This document shows positions 47,301 through 59,375 of a DNA stretch of 64,000 nt, in pieces (positions within the stretch are counted from its first letter, which is position 1; every line of letters starts with the position of its first letter). This stretch comes from Macrostomum hystrix. Taxonomy: Eukaryota > Platyhelminthes > Macrostomidae. The DNA lies in assembly GCA_950097015.1 (NCBI GenBank), contig CATNEN010000038.1:24069001-24133000 (forward strand), given 5' to 3'. The position numbers and the translations under genes were made by a program. The notes beneath the pieces are model-generated. The model was not told the DNA's origin and did not search any database. It worked only from the letters and a program-made list of their open reading frames with translations.

Positions 47301-49280
47301 AATCTACCAAAACCATTATAGAATCTACCGAACTGCTATGGAATCTACCAAACAGTTATGGAATCTACCAAACAGTTATGGAATCTACCAAACCGTTATG
47401 GAATCTACCAAACTGTTATGGAATCTACCAAACCGTTATGGAATCTACCAAACAGTTATGGAATCTACCAAACAGTTATGGAATCTACCAAACCGTTATG
47501 GAATCTACCAAACTGTTATGGAATCTACCAAACCGTTATGGAATCTACCAAACTGTTATGGAATCTACCAAAACCATTATAGAATCTACCGAACTGCTAT
47601 GGAATCTACCAAACCGTTATGGAATCTACCAAACGGTTATGGAATCTACCAAACGGTTATGGAATCTACCAAAACCATTATAGAATCTACCGAACTGCTA
47701 TGGAATCTACCAAACCGTTATGGAATCTACCAAACGGTTATGGAATCTACCAAACGGTTATTGAATCTACCAAAACCATTATAGAATCTACCGAACTGCT
47801 ATGGAATCTACCAAACCGTTATGGAATCTAGCAAACTGTTCTGGAATCTACCAAACTGTTATAGAATCTACCAAAACCATTATAGAATCTACCGAACTGC
47901 TATGGAATCTACCAAACAGTTATGGAATCTACCAAACAGTTATGGAATCTACCAAACCGTTATGGAATCTACCAAACTGTTCTGGAATCTACCAAACGGT
48001 TATGGAATCTACCAAACCGTTATGGAATCTACCAAACGGTTATGGAATCTACCAAACGGTTATGGAATCTACCAAACGGTTATGGAATCTACCAAACTGT
48101 TCTGGAATCTACCAAACGGTTATGGAATCTACCAAACCGTTATGGAATCTACCAAACCGTTATGGAATCTACCAAACTGTTATGGAATCTACCAAAACCA
48201 TTATAGAATCTACCGAACTGCTATGGAATCTTCCGAACTGTAACGGAATCTTCCGAACCGCTTTGGAATCTACCAAACTGTTATGGAATCTTCCAAAACC
48301 GTTATCGAATCTACCAAAACTTTATGGAATTCACCAAACTGTAATGGAATCTTCCGAACCGTTATGGAATCTTCCGAACCGTTATGGAATCTTTCAAAAC
48401 CGTTATCGAATCTACCAAAACGTTATGGAATTCACCTAGCTGTAATGGAATCTTCCGAACCGTTATGGAATCTTCCAAACTCTTATGGAATCTTCTAAAC
48501 TGGTATGGAATCTTCCAAACCTATATGGCATCTTCCGAACCATTATGGAACCAAACTCTTATGGAATCTTCCAAAACCATTTTCGAATCTACCAAAACAT
48601 TATGGAATCTACCAAACAGTCCAAGAAGCATTCACTGACCTGGTCAATTTGAAGAGTCGCATAATTCGAATGATGCTAAAGAATTCCAGCACCTCATAGC
48701 TGGCTTCGTCGGCAGTGAGGGCGCTGTTCAAAGCCAAGTCCATGTAGAATGACAAAGTGGCGATAAAGTCGATGATGTTCACAGGCGACTTCAGGAACTC
48801 CAGTTTGCTTGGCGCCACAGCGAACCGCGTCACAATCTCGAAAGTGAACCAGGAGTTGCAGACACACTCAACGAAGAAGAACGCCTGGTGCGGCTCGCTA
48901 CGGTGCTTATAAAATGCGTAGGTCTGGTTGCCAAGCAGGTCTAGAATGACAGTCTCATTGGAAATGATTGGCACCCGTAGGCCGGGGAAAGTTTTCAAAC
49001 AGAATGACAGAATGCTGACCACAATGAAGAATACGGACACGACGGCGACTATTTTCGCAGCGGCCGACGAGTACGGCTCATCGAACAGAGCCCAGAGCTT
49101 CGGCTTGACCCTTTGCCAAGGATTCAGTTCGTTGTTTAGATACCTCTCTTCTAGACCGAACTTTTTGTAGAGCTCCTCTTCGGCCAGCTTGTCCGTGTCA
49201 AGGTCCAGCCGGTCAAGGATTGTTAGCGTCTCCTGGGTCTCACGGTGTGAGGTGTAGGTCATCCAGCAGCAGGGCTCCAC
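38377..49280 (-). CDS. Shaw: Shaw-type (Kv3/KCNC) voltage-gated K+ channel, T1 end to C-terminus (4 exons, 468 residues)
   Basis: Forms tetrameric K+ channels in the plasma membrane. Minus-strand exons: 49280-48640, 43795-43557, 40961-40614, 38555-38377; phases agree throughout. Exon 1 starts inside T1 at [14 protein letters not shown], the Shaw zinc-site region, then [11 protein letters not shown]1: [20 protein letters not shown]2: [20 protein letters not shown]3: [16 protein letters not shown]4: [18 protein letters not shown] with only four basic residues, as known for fly Shaw. S5: [20 protein letters not shown]. Pore: [20 protein letters not shown] with the selectivity filter TVGYGD. S6: [18 protein letters not shown] with PVP. 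The tail is basic ([12 protein letters not shown]), then Pro/Gly-rich, ending -SGTQTR. The upstream T1 exon(s) lie right of the window. Every intron holds at least one large tandem array. Confidence 0.95.
38618..39665. repeat. Mixed 22/21-bp minisatellite, about 48 copies, last Shaw intron
   Basis: Two interspersed unit types on the plus strand: GTGTCTAACAGGTTTTTCTA-TC (22 bp) and GTGTCTAACAGGTTTCCAATC (21 bp), plus 21- and 23-bp T-tract variants. The order of the two types forms an irregular mosaic. In Shaw sense it reads ACCTGTTAGAC. Confidence 0.97.
39666..40613. other. Shaw intron, non-array part
   Basis: Diverged relics of the array (TCTAACAGGT at about 39760) persist to about 39850. 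A 92-codon plus-strand open stretch at 39977-40255 starts without ATG and shows no family similarity. Confidence 0.5.
41200..42175. repeat. 20-bp minisatellite, about 48 copies, Shaw S5/S6 intron
   Basis: Plus-strand unit AAAGCTCAAAGACGTTTCTG, with CGCTTC, CGTATC and ATATGTTTCATA variants. A block with ATATGTTTCATACAGTTCAA recurs at about 41660 and 41800, showing an internal segment duplication. In Shaw sense each unit has CTTTCAG|AAACG. Confidence 0.95.
42176..43277. other. Shaw intron, non-array part
   Basis: No exon seen. A short TA-dinucleotide tract with a palindromic look occurs at about 42989-43022. Confidence 0.5.
43278..43500. repeat. Pyrimidine-rich (CTCTCC-like) tract beside the Shaw pore exon
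   Basis: Almost pure C/T on the plus strand, irregular CTCTCC, CTCTCT and CCTCTC motifs. It starts about 55 bp downstream of the pore-exon donor in Shaw sense, where it reads as G/A-rich. Confidence 0.85.
44056..48615. repeat. 20-bp minisatellite, about 225 copies, Shaw S4/S5 intron
   Basis: Plus-strand unit GGAATCTACCAAACGGTTAT. Variants include AAACTGTTCT, AAACCGTTAT, AAACAGTTAT, AAACTGTTAT and a 21-bp form with AAAACCATTAT. From about 48230 the units diverge (GGAATCTTCCGAACCG). It ends about 25 bp from the S4-exon donor. A block of about 1 kb is duplicated internally (see findings). Confidence 0.98.
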
Positions 49281-49289
49281 CTGGGGGTT

Positions 49290-52200
49290 TGAGTTAAGCT
49301 TGGGATTTAAGCTGGGATTTATATTCGGATCTGAGGAATCGGGATTTTAATTGGGATTCGAAGGATTGGGATTTTAGTTGGGATTCAAAGGATTGGGATT
49401 TCAATTGGGATTCGAAAGATTGGGATTTCAGTTGGGATTCGAAGGATTGCGATTTCAGTTGGGATTCGAAAGATTGGGATTTCAGTTGGGATTTGTAAGA
49501 TTGGGATTTCAATTGGGATTTGTAAGATTGGGATTTCAGTTGGGATTCGAAAGATTGGGATTTCAGTTGGGATTTGTAAGATTGGGATTTCAGTTGGGAT
49601 TCGAAGGATTGCGATTTCAGTTGGGATTCGAAGGATTGGGATTTCAGTTGGGATTTGTAAGATTGGGATTTCAGTTGGGATTCGAAAGATTGGGATTTCA
49701 GTTGGGATTCGAAAGATTGGGATTTCAGTTGGGATTCGAAGGATTGGGATTTCAATTGGGATTCGAAAGATTGGGATTTCAGTTGGGATTCGAAAGATTG
49801 GGATTTCAGTTGGGATTTGTAAGATTTGGATTTCAGTTGGGATTCGAAAGATTGGGATTTCAGTTGGGATTCGAAAGATTGGGATTTCAGTTGGGATTCG
49901 AAGGATTGGGATTTCAATTGGGATTCGAAAGATTGGGATTTCAGTTGGGATTCGAAAGATTGGGATTTCAGTTGGGATTTGTAAGATTTGGATTTCAGTT
50001 GGGATTCGAAAGATTGGGATTTCAGTTGGGATTTGTAAGATTGGGATTTCAGTTGGGATTTGCATGATTGGGATTTCAGTTGGGATTTGTAAGATTGGGA
50101 TTTCAGTTGGGATTCGAAGGATTGGGATTTCAATTGGGATTCGAAAGATTGGGATTTCAGTTGGGATTCGAAAGATTGGGATTTCAGTTGGGATTTGTAA
50201 GATTGGGATTTCAGTTGGGATTTGTAAGATTTGGATTTCAGTTGGGATTTGTAAGATTGGGATTTCAGTTGGGATTTGTAAGATTTGGATTTCAGTTGGG
50301 ATTCGAAAGATTGGGATTTCAGTTGGGATTCGAAGGATTGGGATTTCAATTGGGATTCGAAAGATTGGGATTTCAGTTGGGATTCGAAAGATTGGGATTT
50401 CAGTTGGGATTTGTAAGATTTGGATTTCAGTTGGGATTCGAAAGATTGGGATTTCAGTTGGGATTCGAAAGATTGGGATTTCAGTTGGGATTCGAAGGAT
50501 CGGGATTTCAATTGGGATTCGAAAGATTTGGATTTCAGTTGGGATTCGAAAGATTGGGATTTCAGTTGGGATTTGTAAGATTTGGATTTCAGTTGGGATT
50601 CGAAAGATTGGGATTTCAGTTGGGATTCGAAAGATTGGGATTTCAGTTGGGATTTGTAAGATTTGGATTTCAGTTGGGATTCGAAAGATTGGGATTTCAG
50701 TTGGGATTCGAAAGATTTGGATTTCAGTTGGGATTCGAAGGATTGGGATTTCAATTGGGATTCGAAAGATTGGGATTTCAGTTGGGATTCGAAAGATTGG
50801 GATTTCAGTTGGGATTTGTAAGATTTGGATTTCAGTTGGGATTCGAAAGATTGGGATTTCAGTTGGGATTCGAAAGATTGGGATTTCAGTTGGGATTTGT
50901 AAGATTTGGATTTCAGTTGGGATTCGAAAGATTGGGATTTCAGTTGGGATTTGTAAGATTCGGATTTCAGTTGGGATTCGAAAGATTGGGATTTCAGTTG
51001 GGATTTGTAAGATTGGGATTTCAGTTGGGATTTGTAAGATTGGGATTTCAGTTGGGATTTGTAAGATTGGGATTTCAGTTGGGATTCGAAGGATTGGGAT
51101 TTCAATTGGGATTCGAAAGATTGGGATTTCAGTTGGGATTCGAAAGATTGGGATTTCAGTTGGGATTTGTAAGATTGGGATTTCAGTTGGGATTTGTAAG
51201 ATTTGGATTTCAGTTGGGATTCGAAAGATTGGGATTTCAGTTGGGATTCGAAGGATTGGGATTTCAGTTGGGATTCGAAAGATTGGGATTTCAGTTGGGA
51301 TTCGAAGGATTGGGATTTCAATTGGGATTCGAAAGATTGGGATTTCAGTTGGGATTCGAAAGATTGGGATTTCAGTTGGGATTTATAAGATTTGGATTTC
51401 AGTTGGGATTCGAAAGATTGGGATTTCAGTTGGGATTCGAAAGATTGGGATTTCAGTTTGGGTTCGAAAGATTGGGATTTCAGTTTGGGTTCGAAGGATT
51501 GGGATTTCAGTTGGGATTCGAAAGATTGGGATTTCAGTTGGGATTTATAAGATTTGGATTTCAGTTGGGATTCGAAAGATTGGGATTTCAGTTGGGATTC
51601 GAAAGATTGGGATTTCAGTTTGGGTTCGAAAGATTGGGATTTCAGTTTGGGTTCGAAAGATTGGGATTTCAGTTGGGATTCGAAAGATTGGGATTTCAGT
51701 TGGGATTCGAAGGATTGGGATTTCAATTGGGATTCGAAAGATTGGGATTTCAGTTGGGATTCGAAAGATTGGGATTTCAGTTGGGATTCGAAAGATTGGG
51801 ATTTCAGTTGGGATTTGTAAGATTTGGATTTCAGTTGGGATTCGAAAGATTGGGATTTCAGTTGGGATTTGTAAGATTGGGATTTCAGTTGGGATTTGTA
51901 TGATTGGGATTTCAGTTGGGATTTGTAAGATTGGGATTTCAGTTGGGATTCGAAGGATTGGGATTTCAATTGGGATTCGAAAGATTGGGATTTCAGTTGG
52001 GATTCGAAAGATTGGGATTTCAGTTGGGATTTGTAAGATTGGGATTTCAGTTGGGATTTGTAAGATTTGGATTTCAGTTGGGATTTGTAAGATTGGGATT
52101 TCAGTTGGGATTTGTAAGATTTGGATTTCAGTTGGGATTCGAAAGATTGGGATTTCAGTTGGGATTCGAAGGATTGGGATTTCAATTGCGATTCGAAAGA

Positions 52201-54120
52201 TTGGGATTTCAGTTGGGATTCGAAAGATTGGGATTTCAGTTGGGATTTGTAAGATTTGGATTTCAGTTGGGATTCGAAAGATTGGGATTTCAGTTGGGAT
52301 TCGAAAGATTGGGATTTCAGTTGGGATTCGAAGGATTGGGATTTCAATTGGGATTCGAAAGATTGGGATTTCAGTTGGGATTCGAAAGATTGGGATTTCA
52401 GTTGGGATTTGTAAGATTTGGATTTCAGTTGGGATTCGAAAGATTGGGATTTCAGTTGGGATTCGAAAGATTGGGATTTCAGTTGGGATTTGTAAGATTT
52501 AAATTTCAGTTGGGATTCGAAAGATTGGGATTTCAGTTGGGATTCGAAAGATTTGGATTTCAGTTGGGATTCGAAGGATTGGGATTTCAATTGGGATTCG
52601 AAAGATTGGGATTTCAGTTGGGATTCGAAAGATTGGGATTTCAGTTGGGATTTGTAAGATTTGGATTTCAGTTGGGATTCGAAAGATTGGGATTTCAGTT
52701 GGGATTCGAAAGATTGGGATTTCAGTTGGGATTTGTAAGATTTGGATTTCAGTTGGGATTTGTAAGATTGGGATTTCAGTTGGGATTTGTAAGATTGGGA
52801 TTTCAGTTGGGATTCGAAGGATTGGGATTTCAATTGGGATTCGAAAGATTGGGATTTCAGTTGGGATTCGAAAGATTGGGATTTCAGTTGGGATTTGTAA
52901 GATTTGGATTTCAGTTGGGATTCGAAAGATTGGGATTTCAGTTGGGATTCGAAAGATTGGGATTTCAGTTGGGATTTGTAAGATTGGGATTTCAGTTGGG
53001 ATTTGTAAGATTTGGATTTCAGTTGGGATTCGAAAGATTGGGATTTCAGTTGGGATTCGAAGGATTGGGATTTCAGTTGGGATTCGAAAGATTGGGATTT
53101 CAGTTGGGATTCGAAGGATTGGGATTTCAATTGGGATTCGAAAGATTGGGATTTCAGTTGGGATTCGAAAGATTGGGATTTCAGTTGGGATTTATAAGAT
53201 TTGGATTTCAGTTGGGATTCGAAAGATTGGGATTTCAGTTGGGATTCGAAAGATTGGGATTTCAGTTTGGGTTCGAAAGATTGGGATTTCAGTTTGGGTT
53301 CGAAAGATTGGGATTTCAGTTGGGATTCGAAAGATTGGGATTTCAGTTTGGGTTCGAAAGATTGGGATTTCAGTTGGGATTCGAAAGATTGGGATTTCAG
53401 TTGGGATTCGAAGGATTGGGATTTCAATTGGGATTCGAAAGATTGGGATTTCAGTTGGGATTCGAAAGATTGGGATTTCAGTTGGGATTTATAAGATTTG
53501 GATTTCAGTTGGGATTCGAAAGATTGGGATTTCAGTTGGGATTCGAAAGATTGGGATTTCAGTTTGGGTTCGAAAGATTGGGATTTCAGTTTGGGTTCGA
53601 AAGATTGGGATTTCAGTTTGGGTTCGAAAGATTGGGATTTCATTTTGGGTTCGAAAGATTGGGATTTCAGTTGGGATTCGAAAGATTGGGATTTCAGTTT
53701 GGGTTCGAAAGATTGGGATTTCAGTTGGGATTCGAAAGATTGGGATTTCAGTTGGGATTCGAAGGATTGGGATTTCAATTGGGATTCGAAAGATTGGGAT
53801 TTCAGTTGGGATTCGAAAGATTGGGATTTCAGTTGGGATTCGAAAGATTGGGATTTCAGTTTGGGTTCGAAAGATTGGGATTTCAGTTGGGATTCGAAAG
53901 ATTGGGATTTCAGTTTGGGTTCGAAAGATTGGGATTTCAGTTTGGGTTCGAAAGATTGGGATTTCATTTTGGGTTCGAAAGATTGGGATTTCAGTTGGGA
54001 TTCGAAAGATTGGGATTTCAGTTGGGATTTGTAAGATTGGGATTTCAGTTGGTATATTTATGATTGGGATTTCAGTTGGGATTTTATTGATTGGGATTTG
54101 AGGAATCGGGACTTCAGTTG
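49290..54120. repeat. 27-bp minisatellite, about 178 copies, directly beside the Shaw T1/S1 exon acceptor
   Basis: Plus-strand unit GATTGGGATTTCAGTTGGGA plus TTCGAAA. Variants: TTTGTAA, TTCGAAG, CAATTGG and CAGTTTGGGTTCG. As 27 is a multiple of three, a minus-strand ORF of 1557 codons and long plus-strand ORFs appear; they are not taken as genes. The array begins about 9 bp from the acceptor at 49281. It shows higher-order duplication. Confidence 0.98.
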
Positions 54121-54476
54121 GGATTTGAGTGGTTAGGAATATAGTTTCTAAATGAATCATGAGAGTTTTATTTCGGAAGTATTTATTAGATTTCTCTAAA
54201 AGATTAAAATCTTTCTGATTAACCAAATAAATTGCGCATTGGTGGCATGATATTGCAGAAAAAATCCCTTTTTACATGCACTTAAAGTCAAATGAGATTA
54301 TATTTTTAGGCAAAAAAGTGTAGTGTAACAGTTTCACACACTGAGCAGCCTAACCTTTGTTTGCATTGAATAAACAATGAAACCCCTTATAGTGCATCGT
54401 ACCCCTGGCCACACTCCGTTAAAAATTTCAATTAATTGTCCCCTTGTTGTGTGTCTGAGTTTAGTTTATACATGTA
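54121..54476. other. Shaw intron spacer
   Basis: Non-repetitive AT-rich sequence between the 27-bp and 7-bp arrays. Nothing recognisable. Confidence 0.5.
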
Positions 54477-57416
54477 CGAGTATGTAGTATGCAGTATGTA
54501 GTATGCAGTATGTAGTATGTAGTATGTAGTATGTAGTATGTAGTATGTAGTATGCAGTATGTAGTATGTAGTATGCAGTATGTAGTATGCAGTATGTAGT
54601 ATGTAGTATGTAGTATGTAGTATGTAGTATGTAGTATGTAGTATGTAGTATGCAGTATGTAGTATGTAGTATGCAGTATGTAGTATGCAGTATGTAGTAT
54701 GTAGTATGTAGTATGTAGTATGTAGTATGTAGTATGTAGTATGTAGTATGTAGTATGTAGTATGTAGTATGCAGTATGTAGTATGTAGTATGTAGTATGC
54801 AGTATGCAGTATGTAGTATGTAGTATGTAGTATGTAGTATGTAGTATGTAGTATGTAGTATGTAGTATGTAGTATGTAGTATGTAGTATGCAGTATGTAG
54901 TATGTAGTATGTAGTATGCAGTATGCAGTATGTAGTATGTAGTATGTAGTATGCAGTATGTAGTATGTAGTATGTAGTATGCAGTATGTAGTATGTAGTA
55001 TGCAGTATGTAGTATGTAGTATGTAGTATGTAGTATGTAGTATGTAGTATGTAGTATGTAGTATGCAGTATGTAGTATGTAGTATGTAGTATGTAGTATG
55101 TAGTATGTAGTATGTAGTATGCAGTATGTAGTATGTAGTATGTAGTATGCAGTATGTAGTATGTAGTATGTAGTATGCAGTATGTAGTATGTAGTATGTA
55201 GTATGCAGTATGTAGTATGTAGTATGTAGTATGTAGTATGTAGTATGTAGTATGTAGTATGTAGTATGTAGTATGTAGTATGTAGTATGCAGTATGTAGT
55301 ATGCAGTATGTAGTATGTAGTATGTAGTATGCAGTATGTAGTATGTAGTATGTAGTATGTAGTATGTAGTATGTAGTATGTAGTATGCAGTATGTAGTAT
55401 GTAGTATGTAGTATGCAGTATGTAGTATGTAGTATGTAGTATGCAGTATGTAGTATGTAGTATGTAGTATGCAGTATGTAGTATGTAGTATGTAGTATGT
55501 AGTATGTAGTATGTAGTATGTAGTATGTAGTATGTAGTATGTAGTATGTAGTATGCAGTATGTAGTATGCAGTATGTAGTATGTAGTATGCAGTATGTAG
55601 TATGTAGTATGTAGTATGCAGTATGTAGTATGTAGTATGCAGTATGTAGTATGTAGTATGTAGTATGTAGTATGTAGTATGTAGTATGTAGTATGTAGTA
55701 TGTAGTATGTAGTATGTAGTATGTAGTATGCAGTATGTAGTATGCAGTATGTAGTATGTAGTATGCAGTATGTAGTATGTAGTATGTAGTATGCAGTATG
55801 TAGTATGTAGTATGCAGTATGTAGTATGTAGTATGTAGTATGCAGTATGTAGTATGTAGTATGCAGTATGTAGTATGTAGTATGCAGTATGTAGTATGTA
55901 GTATGTAGTATGCAGTATGTAGTATGTAGTATGTAGTATGCAGTATGTAGTATGCAGTATGTAGTATGTAGTATGCAGTATGTAGTATGTAGTATGTAGT
56001 ATGCAGTATGTAGTATGTAGTATGCAGTATGTAGTATGTAGTATGCAGTATGTAGTATGTAGTATGTAGTATGTAGTATGTAGTATGTAGTATGTAGTAT
56101 GTAGTATGTAGTATGTAGTATGTAGTATGTAGTATGTAGTATGTAGTATGTAGTATGCAGTATGTAGTATGCAGAATGTAGTATGTAGTATGCAGTATGT
56201 AGTATGCAGTATGTAGTATGCAGTATGTAGTATGTAGTATGTAGTATGTAGTATGTAGTATGTAGTATGTAGTATGTAGTATGTAGTGTGTAGTATGCAG
56301 TATGTAGTATGCAGTATGTAGTATGTAGTATGCAGTATGTAGTATGCAGTATGTAGTATGTAGTATGCAGTATGCAGTATGTAGTATGTAGTATGCAGTA
56401 TGTAGTATGTAGTATGCAGTATGTAGTATGTAGTATGCAGTATGTAGTATGTAGTATGTAGTATGTAGTATGCAGTATGTAGTATGTAGTATGTAGTATG
56501 TAGTATGTAGTATGTAGTATGTAGTATGTAGTATGCAGTATGTAGTATGCAGTATGTAGTATGTAGTATGCAGTATGTAGTATGTAGTATGTAGTATGCA
56601 GTATGTAGTATGTAGTATGCAGTATGTAGTATGTAGTATGCAGTATGTAGTATGTAGTATGTAGTATGTAGTATGCAGTATGTAGTATGCAGTATGTAGT
56701 ATGTAGTATGCAGTATGTAGTATGTAGTATGTAGTATGTAGTATGCAGTATGCAGTATGTAGTATGTAGTATGCAGTATGCAGTATGTAGTATGTAGTAT
56801 GTAGTATGTAGTATGTAGTATGTAGTATGTAGTATGCAGTATGTAGTATGTAGTATGCAGTATGTAGTATGTAGTATGCAGTATGTAGTATGCAGTATGT
56901 AGTATGTAGTATGTAGTATGCAGTATGTAGTATGCAGTATGTAGTATGTAGTATGTAGTATGTAGTATGTAGTATGTAGTATGCAGTATGTAGTATGTAG
57001 TATGTAGTATGTAGTATGCAGTATGTAGTATGTAGTATGCAGTATGTAGTATGTAGTATGTAGTATGCAGTATGTAGTATGTAGTATGTAGTATGTAGTA
57101 TGTAGTATGTAGTATGTAGTATGTAGTATGCAGTATGTAGTATGTAGTATGTAGTATGTAGTATGCAGTATGTAGTATGTAGTATGCAGTATGTAGTATG
57201 TAGTATGTAGTATGCAGTATGTAGTATGTAGTATGTAGTATGCAGTATGTAGTATGTAGTATGTAGTATGTAGTATGTAGTATGTAGTATGTAGTATGCA
57301 GTATGTAGTATGTAGTATGTAGTATGTAGTATGCAGTATGTAGTATGTAGTATGCAGTATGTAGTATGTAGTATGTAGTATGCAGTATGTAGTATGTAGT
57401 ATGTAGTATGTAGTAT
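54477..57416. repeat. 7-bp array TAGTATG/CAGTATG, about 420 copies
   Basis: Pure 7-mer array on the plus strand with two main variants, TAGTATG and CAGTATG, and very rare others (CAGAATG near 56172, TAGTGTG near 56285). The minus strand lacks stop codons, giving a 987-codon ORF of low-complexity Tyr/His/Thr/Leu/Ile that is a by-product. It lies inside Shaw's large 5' intron. Confidence 0.98.
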
Positions 57417-57871
57417 TAGAACGATACACTTGAGAAGATTTTCGAAATAAGCAAATGGATCTGTGTGTGCGGAGGGGGCAGGGAGAGAGGAGTTGGCAGA
57501 GACAGGATGGTTTGTGAGGTTAGCAACTAAAATTGGGAAATTGCAACCTCTAGTTTGAGTCCTGTGCCAGTCCCTATACTCTGATGTTCTCAGCCTCTGC
57601 CGCTGCTGCCGCTGCTGCTGCTGTTGCTTAGAATAAATTATTCACACAATTCAGTCCGACCCTGCTTCGCTACCTCTGTCACTAACTAGGCTGGGCTGCC
57701 AGTCTGTCTGACTGTCTCCAGCTGCATCTGTTTGCTATCTTCTTTTAGACTCCATTGAGAATGAGAACACAGGGGGTGGAGAGAGAAATATCTAACTGGA
57801 AGTTAAAAAATCTAGGAAGAGCTCGCGGAATAGTGTGTGATGGTTAGTTTGAAAGAAAGATTTAAACAAGA
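57417..57871. other. Shaw intron spacer
   Basis: Contains a short imperfect GCTGCTGCC run at about 57598-57630. A T1 exon was looked for here and not found. Confidence 0.5.
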
Positions 57872-58390
57872 ATAGAATAGAATCGAGTAAAATATAGTAG
57901 AATATAATGGAATAGAATGGAATAGAATATAATAGAATAGAATAGAATAGAATAGAATGGAATAGAATAGAATAGAATAGAATAGAATAGAATGGAATAG
58001 AATAGAATAGAATAGAATAGAATAGAAAAGAATAGAATAGAATAGAATGGAATAGAATAGAATGGAATAGAATAGAATGGAATAGAATAGAATGGAATAG
58101 AATAGAATAGAATAGAAAAGAATAGAATAGAATAGAATAGAATGAAATGGAATAGAATAGAATAGAATGGAATAGAATAGAATAGAATAGAATAGAATAG
58201 AATAGAAAAGAATAGAATAGAATAGAATGGAATAGAATAGAATGGAATAGAATAGAATAGAATAGAAAAGAATAGAATAGAATAGAATAGAATGAAATGG
58301 AATAGAATAGAATGGAATATAATAGACTATAATATAACAGAATATACTAGAATGGAATAGAATGGAATAGAATAGAATAGAATATAATCC
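57872..58390. repeat. 5-bp array (GAATA)n with GAATG variants, about 100 copies
   Basis: Plus strand reads AATAGAATAGAATGGAATAG with occasional AAAAG. Blocks such as AATGGAATAGAATAGAATGG recur. The composition recalls simple-sequence satellites of the AATGG type, but this is a short intronic array. Confidence 0.95.
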
Positions 58391-58837
58391 ATCAAATGTT
58401 TTCATACAATTTAGTGAGGACTAACTAAACTGCAACTGACTCTGTTTTCCGTCTTTCGTATCTGAAAATCGAAAATTTGACAAAAGACAAAAATCCGTGA
58501 CTTTCAGCGGCTTTTTTGGCACCCACTACGCGGGTCGAAATGGAGACGGGATCGATCTGTGAGTTAATAATGAATGCGTTGTTGCTGGCTTCCATGGCTC
58601 GTGTTTCAATCCTAGAAAGCATTGACAGAATCCATTGGGATTAGTCATATTATTGGGGATTTTCGCGAACGGATTCTGTATCGGATTATTGAATAAAAGG
58701 TGTGACGTGTGCTCATACCTCTAGAAATCTGTCACATCTTTTTCAGATGCTTTTTAGAATCCCGCAGGAAAATAAAATATGAGAACGACGGATTTAGTCC
58801 AATAAACCGCGACAATGCTAACCAAAGCGGATAAGAG
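58391..58837. other. Shaw intron spacer
   Basis: A 65-codon open stretch on the minus strand (58425-58622) was checked as a possible exon. It has no T1 or other recognisable motif. Confidence 0.5.
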
Positions 58838-59375
58838 AATGACTGAGGGGATCTGAGAATAGCTGAGGGGATCTGAGAATTACTGAGGGATCTGAGAACA
58901 ACTGAGGGGATGAGAGAATAACTGAGGGGATGGGAGAATAACTGAGGGGATCTGAGAATTACTGAGGGGATGAGAGAATAACTGAGGGGATTTGAGAATA
59001 ACTGAGGGGATGGGAGAATAACTGAGGGGATCTGAGAATAACTGAGGGGATGAGAGAATAACTGAGGGGATGGGAGAATAACTGAGGGGATCTGAGAATT
59101 ACTGAGGGGATGAGAGAATAACTGAGGGGATTTGAGAATAACTGAGGGGATGGGAGAATAACTGAGGGGATCTGAGAATAACTGAGGGGATGAGAGAATG
59201 ACTGAGGAGATCAGAGAATAACTGAGGGGATGAGAGAATGACTGAGGGGATCAGAGAATAACTGAGGGGATTTGACAATACGAGCGTAGCTGAGGGGATC
59301 AGAAAATGACTGAGGGGATCAGAGAATTACTGAGGGATTCGACAATAGCTGAGGGGATCAGAGAATGACTGAGGG
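58838..59375. repeat. 20-bp minisatellite, about 26 copies
   Basis: Plus-strand unit GGGGATCTGAGAATAACTGA, with GATGAGAG, GATGGGAG, GATTTGAG and GATCAGAG variants. A block of about 120 bp recurs (58925-59045 and 59065-59185). In Shaw sense it reads TTATTCTCAG. Confidence 0.95.

Noticed and set aside
49294-53967. 1557-codon minus-strand ORF of 9-residue repeats
   Set aside because: It is explained by a 27-bp intronic minisatellite with no stop in this frame. Both strands are open in several frames, and it lies directly before a Shaw splice acceptor.
54477-57416. Telomere-like 7-mer repeat
   Set aside because: TAGTATG does not match animal telomere repeats (TTAGGG type) and the array is inside an intron.
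54466-57429. 987-codon minus-strand ORF
   Set aside because: A 7-bp simple array; the translated product is only a 7-residue cycle.
58425-58622. Possible T1-domain exon of Shaw
   Set aside because: The 65-residue translation has none of the T1 motifs expected upstream of EPCCWMTY.
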